Source of the DNA: JBEKYH01 sp049511115
Lineage (GTDB): Bacteria; Planctomycetota; Phycisphaerae; Tepidisphaerales; Tepidisphaeraceae
Length of the DNA stretch: 8,967 bases
NCBI GenBank assembly: GCA_049511115.1
Contig: JBEKYH010000180.1
Coordinates: 1 to 8,967, forward strand
Reading direction: 5' to 3'
Numbering within the stretch: the stretch's first letter is position 1; every line of letters begins with the position of its first letter. A program made the translations under genes and the position numbers. The notes beneath the pieces are model-generated. The model was not told the origin of the DNA and made no database searches. It saw nothing but the letters and a program-made list of their open reading frames with translations. Shown here piece after piece: positions 5,578 to 8,967 of the stretch.

Positions 5578-6468
5578 ATGAACATGGCGGCGCTTAAGAG
5601 TGACCGATTATCTCCCAGCCACCTGGCGGCTGCGCTGGGCATGGCTCTCTTGGCGCTGTGGGCCACGCTGCCTGCGTGGCAGGACATTTTCCTTATCGCG
5701 CATAAGGATGAAGAGAATTCGCACATTTTCCTGGTGCCGCTGGTGACGATTTATTTGATCTGGGTGCGCCGCATGCGCCTGCGGCATTGCCGCGTAGCCG
5801 GGCGCATGATCGGGCCGCTGATGGCGGCGGCGGGCTGGGGGATCGGTTGTTTTGGGTTTTACCGCGGCGTTCAATCCCTCTGGCATGGCGGCGCTCTGCT
5901 GGTCGTGCTGGGATGCGTAACCGCGGTGCTGGGAAAAAATGTGCTGGCACGATTCATCCCCGCCGTCGCAGTGCTGCTATTCCTGATTCCCGTCCCGGTG
6001 CGGATTCGCCTCGCCATCGCCTTGCCGCTCGAACACGACACGGCCGTCGTTTCCCAGAAGGCCCTGGAAATCTGCGGCGTGCTCGACACCGAAGTCGTCG
6101 GCAACGGCCTGAAAGTCAACCATCATCCCGTCAACATCGCCGAGGCCTGCAATGGCGTGCGCATGGTCTTCGCGCTGGCGCTGGTCAGCTATACCTTCGG
6201 TTTTGGCTTGCCTCTTCGCAACAGCGTGCGGCTGCTGATCCTGCTCCTCAGCCCGCTCGCGGCCATCGTCTGCAACGTCGCCCGCGTGCTGCCGACGGTG
6301 CTGATGATCGGCTACGCCACGCCCGCTACGGCAGCGCGCTTTCACGAATATGCCGGGTGGCTCATGCTACCCGTGGCGTTTCTTTTACTCTATGGAATCA
6401 TCGGACTTTTGAAGTGGGCGATGATTCCCGTCACCCGTTACACGCTGGCATCGCAGTCAACGCCGTGA
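5578..6468 (+). CDS. Exosortase (EpsH/Xrt family, XrtU-like), membrane cysteine transpeptidase
   Basis: A 296-residue polytopic membrane protein with about eight helices. The three exosortase catalytic residues are in place: Cys191 in AEACNGVRM, Arg236 in CNVARVLPTVLM, and His256 in ARFHEYAGW. The N-terminal DEENSHIFLVPLVTIYLIW is the typical 'HG.l.P....' entry segment of the family, and LLFLIPVPVRIRLAIALPL precedes the catalytic half. Exosortases cleave C-terminal PEP-CTERM-like sorting tags at the outer face of the inner membrane and are regularly encoded beside exopolysaccharide genes. Start: ATG 5578 has GAAGG (5563-5567) 10 bases upstream, and a second ATG follows at 5584. The gene begins 13 bases after the GT26 fusion and ends 7 bases before the EpsI-like gene. 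The association with EpsI and EPS genes resembles the planctomycete subtype XrtU; the subtype is tentative and the family is not. Confidence 0.93.
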   Translation: MNMAALKSDRLSPSHLAAALGMALLALWATLPAWQDIFLIAHKDEENSHIFLVPLVTIYLIWVRRMRLRHCRVAGRMIGPLMAAAGWGIGCFGFYRGVQSLWHGGALLVVLGCVTAVLGKNVLARFIPAVAVLLFLIPVPVRIRLAIALPLEHDTAVVSQKALEICGVLDTEVVGNGLKVNHHPVNIAEACNGVRMVFALALVSYTFGFGLPLRNSVRLLILLLSPLAAIVCNVARVLPTVLMIGYATPATAARFHEYAGWLMLPVAFLLLYGIIGLLKWAMIPVTRYTLASQSTP

Positions 6469-6475
6469 GGGAATT

Positions 6476-7207
6476 TTGGCCGCCAATCGCAATACACTCT
6501 CCGCTGTCCTGACGCCTCCGGCGCTCTGCCTGGTGCTGCTGTGCGCCCTGGCCGCGGAGGCGCGCTCCCGCGTCCAGCCGTCCGATGCGGAGCCGTTCCA
6601 TGCGCGAGCCGCGGCGGCAATCAATGCGATTCCGGCGGTGATGTCCAACGGCGAATGGGTCAGCGAGGAAGAGGACGAGCCGCCGGCGGCAACGGCGCTT
6701 CTGCGCCCCAACGCCGTCCTGAGCCGGCGTTACCTGAAGCGCTTGCCCGACGGGCGGATACTATCCTGCGGCGTGCTGATCGTGCAATGCAAGGACGCCC
6801 GCGACATGCAGGGCCACTACCCGCCGCGCTGTTACCCGGCCAATGGAGCACAAATGCTCCAGAGCGTGCCGAGGACGTGGACCATCGCCGGCACGGAAAT
6901 CGCCGGAATGGAGTATAATTTCAAACAACTCACCGAGGGGCGAAATCAGGAGCTTGTGGTCTATAATTTCTTTGTAATTCCCGAAATTCCCGGGTTGCCC
7001 GCCCGGGCGGTACGGGGCATATGCCCGGACATCACGTCGGTGTACCAATCGGGCGAGGATTATCAGCGGCGATATTACGGCGCGGCCCAGTTTCAATTTG
7101 TCTTCCCCAATGAACTGAGCCGGCCGATAAGAGATGAGATTCTCGCGGAATTGCTGGGGCCCAATATGAACGTGGTAAGGACCTTGATGAACCAGCCCGG
7201 CCAGTAA
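6476..7207 (+). CDS. epsI: EpsI-like exosortase-associated protein (DUF3485)
   Basis: A 243-residue protein starting at a TTG (6476) with GAGGG (6467-6471) just upstream; no earlier in-frame ATG/GTG fits and the next ATG (codon 56) would remove the signal. Residues 13-27 form a hydrophobic signal/anchor, so the rest should face the periplasm. AINAIPAVMSNGEWVSEEE (from residue 48) is the usual EpsI opening, 'ip..ig.W.g'. ALLRPNAVLSRRYL (74-87) and then ARDMQGHYPPRCYPANG (108-124) match the conserved 'D.h.P..CyPa.G' core of the family. Two cysteines, C98 and C105, precede it, and C119 is in the core. YYGAAQFQFVFP near the C-terminus is the final strand region. EpsI proteins are found with exosortases and in exopolysaccharide loci; their exact biochemistry is unsettled. 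Spacing of 7 bp from the exosortase implies a joint function. It is called EpsI-like because the sequence is divergent. Confidence 0.85.
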   Translation: MAANRNTLSAVLTPPALCLVLLCALAAEARSRVQPSDAEPFHARAAAAINAIPAVMSNGEWVSEEEDEPPAATALLRPNAVLSRRYLKRLPDGRILSCGVLIVQCKDARDMQGHYPPRCYPANGAQMLQSVPRTWTIAGTEIAGMEYNFKQLTEGRNQELVVYNFFVIPEIPGLPARAVRGICPDITSVYQSGEDYQRRYYGAAQFQFVFPNELSRPIRDEILAELLGPNMNVVRTLMNQPGQ

Positions 7208-7236
7208 CGACACGCAATAAGTAACGACACGCAATG
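7203..7236 (+). repeat. 17-bp tandem duplication between epsI and the wzc-like gene
   Basis: AGTAACGACACGCAATA (7203-7219) is followed directly by AGTAACGACACGCAATG (7220-7236), 16 of 17 identical. Copy one contains the TAA of the EpsI-like gene and copy two ends in the ATG of the wzc-like gene. This looks like a recent slippage or duplication that widened the intercistronic gap from about 9 to 26 bases. No Shine-Dalgarno sequence is seen in either copy. Confidence 0.85.
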
Positions 7237-8967
7237 AGCAATGAGATTCAAATTGTCGCCGATTCCAACCCGCTGGCTTCCGCGGAATTGACGCCGCACA
7301 GGCCTGGGCACCACGCCGCGCATCAGAACGCGCTCTGGAAGATTCATCGCCTTTTGCGCGGGCGATATCCCCTGGCGATCGTGCTGGCGGCCATTTTCGC
7401 CACTGGCGGGGCTATTCTGGGATGGCGCAGCCGCCGCCCCATGTATCCGAGCACCGCGTCGATCCAGATCAAGAGCACCGTCCCCGACTCTGAGCGCCTG
7501 GCCCACCCGGACATGGTGCTGCCCGATTATTCGTCCTTCATCAAAGCCCAGCTTCTGGGCCTGACCAGCCCGGACGTGATTCGCAGCGCCCTGCAGAAAC
7601 CGCAATGGCGGGCCATTCATCCCGGTCCCGGCGGCGAAGCTGAGATCGTGGCGTTTTCCAATAATCTGGATGTCACGCAGGACCCGCCGGCCTCGGATTT
7701 AATCAAAGTGATTTACACCGATACCAATCCAGCCGCCGCCAAGGCAGGCGTGGACTGTCTCTGCCAGGCGTATCTGGAGTGGTATCAAAGTCACGACCCG
7801 ACCGGCAACGGCAACAAGCTGCGGCTTTTGGAGCACGATCGCGATTCGCTCAGCGAGCAGTTGGCCACGCTCAAATATCAGCTTGATCAGCTTGCCGAGC
7901 CGTACGGAGGAACCTACGACTTGCAGACCTATTTGCAGGGGCAATTTGAAGAGTTAAACAAGCGCGAATCCGACGTCGCCGACGCCAAATTGCAGGTCGA
8001 GCGCGTCGAGGCGGCGCTGAAGGAGCAAGCCGCCACGACCCAACCGGCTAATGGGCAGTTACCTCTGGCCGCCATGCGCACCGCGCCGGAGATCGCTCAA
8101 ACCGATGGCACCATGCGCGATCTGCTGGCCAAGCGCGAAACCATGATGGAAGAGGTGCGCCGCCTGCAAGGCCAATACGGCCCTAACAGCACCGCCCTGC
8201 AGCGGGCGAGTTCCGACCTGGATTTGCTGAACTTCGAGATCGAGCAATACGTCAAGGAGTGCAACGAGATCCCCCGCACCCAGATGCTCATCGACGGCCA
8301 GCCCGCTCCAGCGCAGACTGACGCCGACCTGATCCGCGCCAAGGATGCGCTTGCGCGCATCACAACCGCCGCGACGGAGCAGAGCGAGAAGGTCAAGAAA
8401 ACCGGCCTGCTCTATCAGCAGATTCAGACCAGCAAGGAAAAAATCGCCCAATTGCAGAGCGCGTATGACGCCAAGGTTTCGGCGCTGAATGATCTGGAAT
8501 CGCAGGTGAACCTGGAGACCGACCAGGTGCACGTGCTGGTTCCCGCCGACCTGCCGGCCGAGCCGGTGGATCGCCGCTGGATGCTCGCCGGGGCCGGGGC
8601 GTTCGGGGCGGCTCTGATACCCACGGCGCTGTTGATGCTGGTCGGCCTGTTCGATCACCGCTACCGATTCAGCGACGAAACCGAGGCACGGTCCACGGGC
8701 GTTCCGCTCCTGGGAATACTGCCGGCTCTGCCCGAACTGATGGTGGACAACAAGGCCGGGCCGACCGACCCCGAGCAGGCGGCTATCGCCGCGCATTGCG
8801 TGCATCAAGTGCGCACGCTTCTTCAGATCAATGGCCCGCAGCGCCGCGTCTACACCGTTACCAGCGCCAGCAGCGGCGACGGAAAAACCAGCCTCGTCTT
8901 ATCACTGGGATTATCCTTCGCCGCCAGCGGCAGCCGCACGCTCCTGATCGACGCCGACCTCATCGGA
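7234..8967 (+). CDS. Wzc-type polysaccharide chain-length determinant / tyrosine autokinase, C-terminus cut by window
   Basis: The frame is open for 578 codons to the right edge. An N-terminal cytoplasmic stretch of about 45 residues leads to helix one (46-64, PLAIVLAAIFATGGAILGW). A large periplasmic Wzz domain follows, with extended coiled-coil stretches (about 195-275, 300-340 and 375-430). The proline-rich PADLPAEPVDRR precedes helix two (about 450-472), which is typical of polysaccharide co-polymerases. The cytoplasmic part begins with a BY-kinase/ParA-like ATPase: Walker A SASSGDGKTS (544-553, K551) and Walker A' LLIDADLIG (570-578) at the very edge. The C-terminal tyrosine cluster and Walker B would lie beyond the window, so kinase activity is inferred from the P-loop. 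It would set chain length and gate export of the polymer together with the ligase/polymerase. Walker A has Asp where Glu is usual (GDGKT for GEGKS). The start codon lacks a ribosome site and follows a tandem duplication. Confidence 0.93.
   Translation, partial: MSNEIQIVADSNPLASAELTPHRPGHHAAHQNALWKIHRLLRGRYPLAIVLAAIFATGGAILGWRSRRPMYPSTASIQIKSTVPDSERLAHPDMVLPDYSSFIKAQLLGLTSPDVIRSALQKPQWRAIHPGPGGEAEIVAFSNNLDVTQDPPASDLIKVIYTDTNPAAAKAGVDCLCQAYLEWYQSHDPTGNGNKLRLLEHDRDSLSEQLATLKYQLDQLAEPYGGTYDLQTYLQGQFEELNKRESDVADAKLQVERVEAALKEQAATTQPANGQLPLAAMRTAPEIAQTDGTMRDLLAKRETMMEEVRRLQGQYGPNSTALQRASSDLDLLNFEIEQYVKECNEIPRTQMLIDGQPAPAQTDADLIRAKDALARITTAATEQSEKVKKTGLLYQQIQTSKEKIAQLQSAYDAKVSALNDLESQVNLETDQVHVLVPADLPAEPVDRRWMLAGAGAFGAALIPTALLMLVGLFDHRYRFSDETEARSTGVPLLGILPALPELMVDNKAGPTDPEQAAIAAHCVHQVRTLLQINGPQRRVYTVTSASSGDGKTSLVLSLGLSFAASGSRTLLIDADLIG

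Noticed and set aside
6844..6861. Hairpin TGGAGCA-CAAA-TGCTCCA in epsI
   Set aside because: A 7-bp stem inside coding sequence, with no T-tract and no regulatory context; likely chance.
6999..7026. Two 12-bp perfect palindromes (CCGCCCGGGCGG and GGGCATATGCCC) within epsI
   Set aside because: Short self-complementary words are expected by chance in such GC-rich coding DNA, and they lie mid-gene with no other signal.
1..8967. tRNA, rRNA, CRISPR array, insertion sequence or transposase
   Set aside because: No cloverleaf, spaced repeat array, terminal inverted repeats with a transposase, or ribosomal RNA segment could be seen.

Overview
This GC-rich window of about 9 kb is part of an extracellular polysaccharide assembly locus linked to an exosortase (protein-sorting) module. 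An exosortase carrying the Cys/Arg/His triad is followed at once by an EpsI-type protein and a Wzc-type chain-length regulator/kinase. A WecG/TagA glycosyltransferase is fused to a degenerate nucleotidyltransferase. Together with the 'PSPQPSP' palindromic repeat, this suggests a planctomycete (Planctomycetes/Phycisphaerae-like) chromosome. That placement is an inference from gene content and style, not from a marker gene.

Layout. Positions 1-2269 hold a two-gene minus-strand operon. An O-antigen-ligase/polymerase-like membrane protein (860-2269) comes first, then a GT2 rhamnosyltransferase-like enzyme (863 down to the left edge, cut by the window). They are joined by an ATGA stop/start overlap. 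A 101-bp divergent intergenic region (2270-2370) carries a plausible sigma70 promoter for the plus strand, a TATAAT on the minus strand and a GC-rich inverted repeat. A GT9 (heptosyltransferase-like) gene lies at 2371-3330 and ends in a 15-bp perfect inverted repeat. A 311-bp gap (3331-3641), with an AT-rich middle, holds a direct repeat overlapping a candidate promoter. The rightward operon follows: GT26 fused to a nucleotidyltransferase-like/left-handed-helix protein (3642-5564), exosortase (5578-6468), EpsI-like protein (6476-7207), and Wzc-type chain-length protein/tyrosine kinase (7234 to the right edge, cut by the window). Gaps between these four genes are 13, 7 and 26 bp.

How the genes could work together. 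The GT26, GT2 and GT9 enzymes would build a lipid-linked repeat unit. The ligase-like membrane protein would polymerise or transfer it. The Wzz/Wzc protein would set chain length and control export. The exosortase/EpsI pair would process or anchor C-terminally tagged proteins in the same envelope program. No exosortase substrate is visible in the window.

The most unusual points are: the GT26-nucleotidyltransferase fusion, whose linker is an in-frame copy of a normally intergenic palindromic repeat that also supplies a possible internal ribosome site; a perfect 13-bp inverted repeat inside the same coding region; and a 17-bp tandem duplication spanning the epsI stop and the wzc start.
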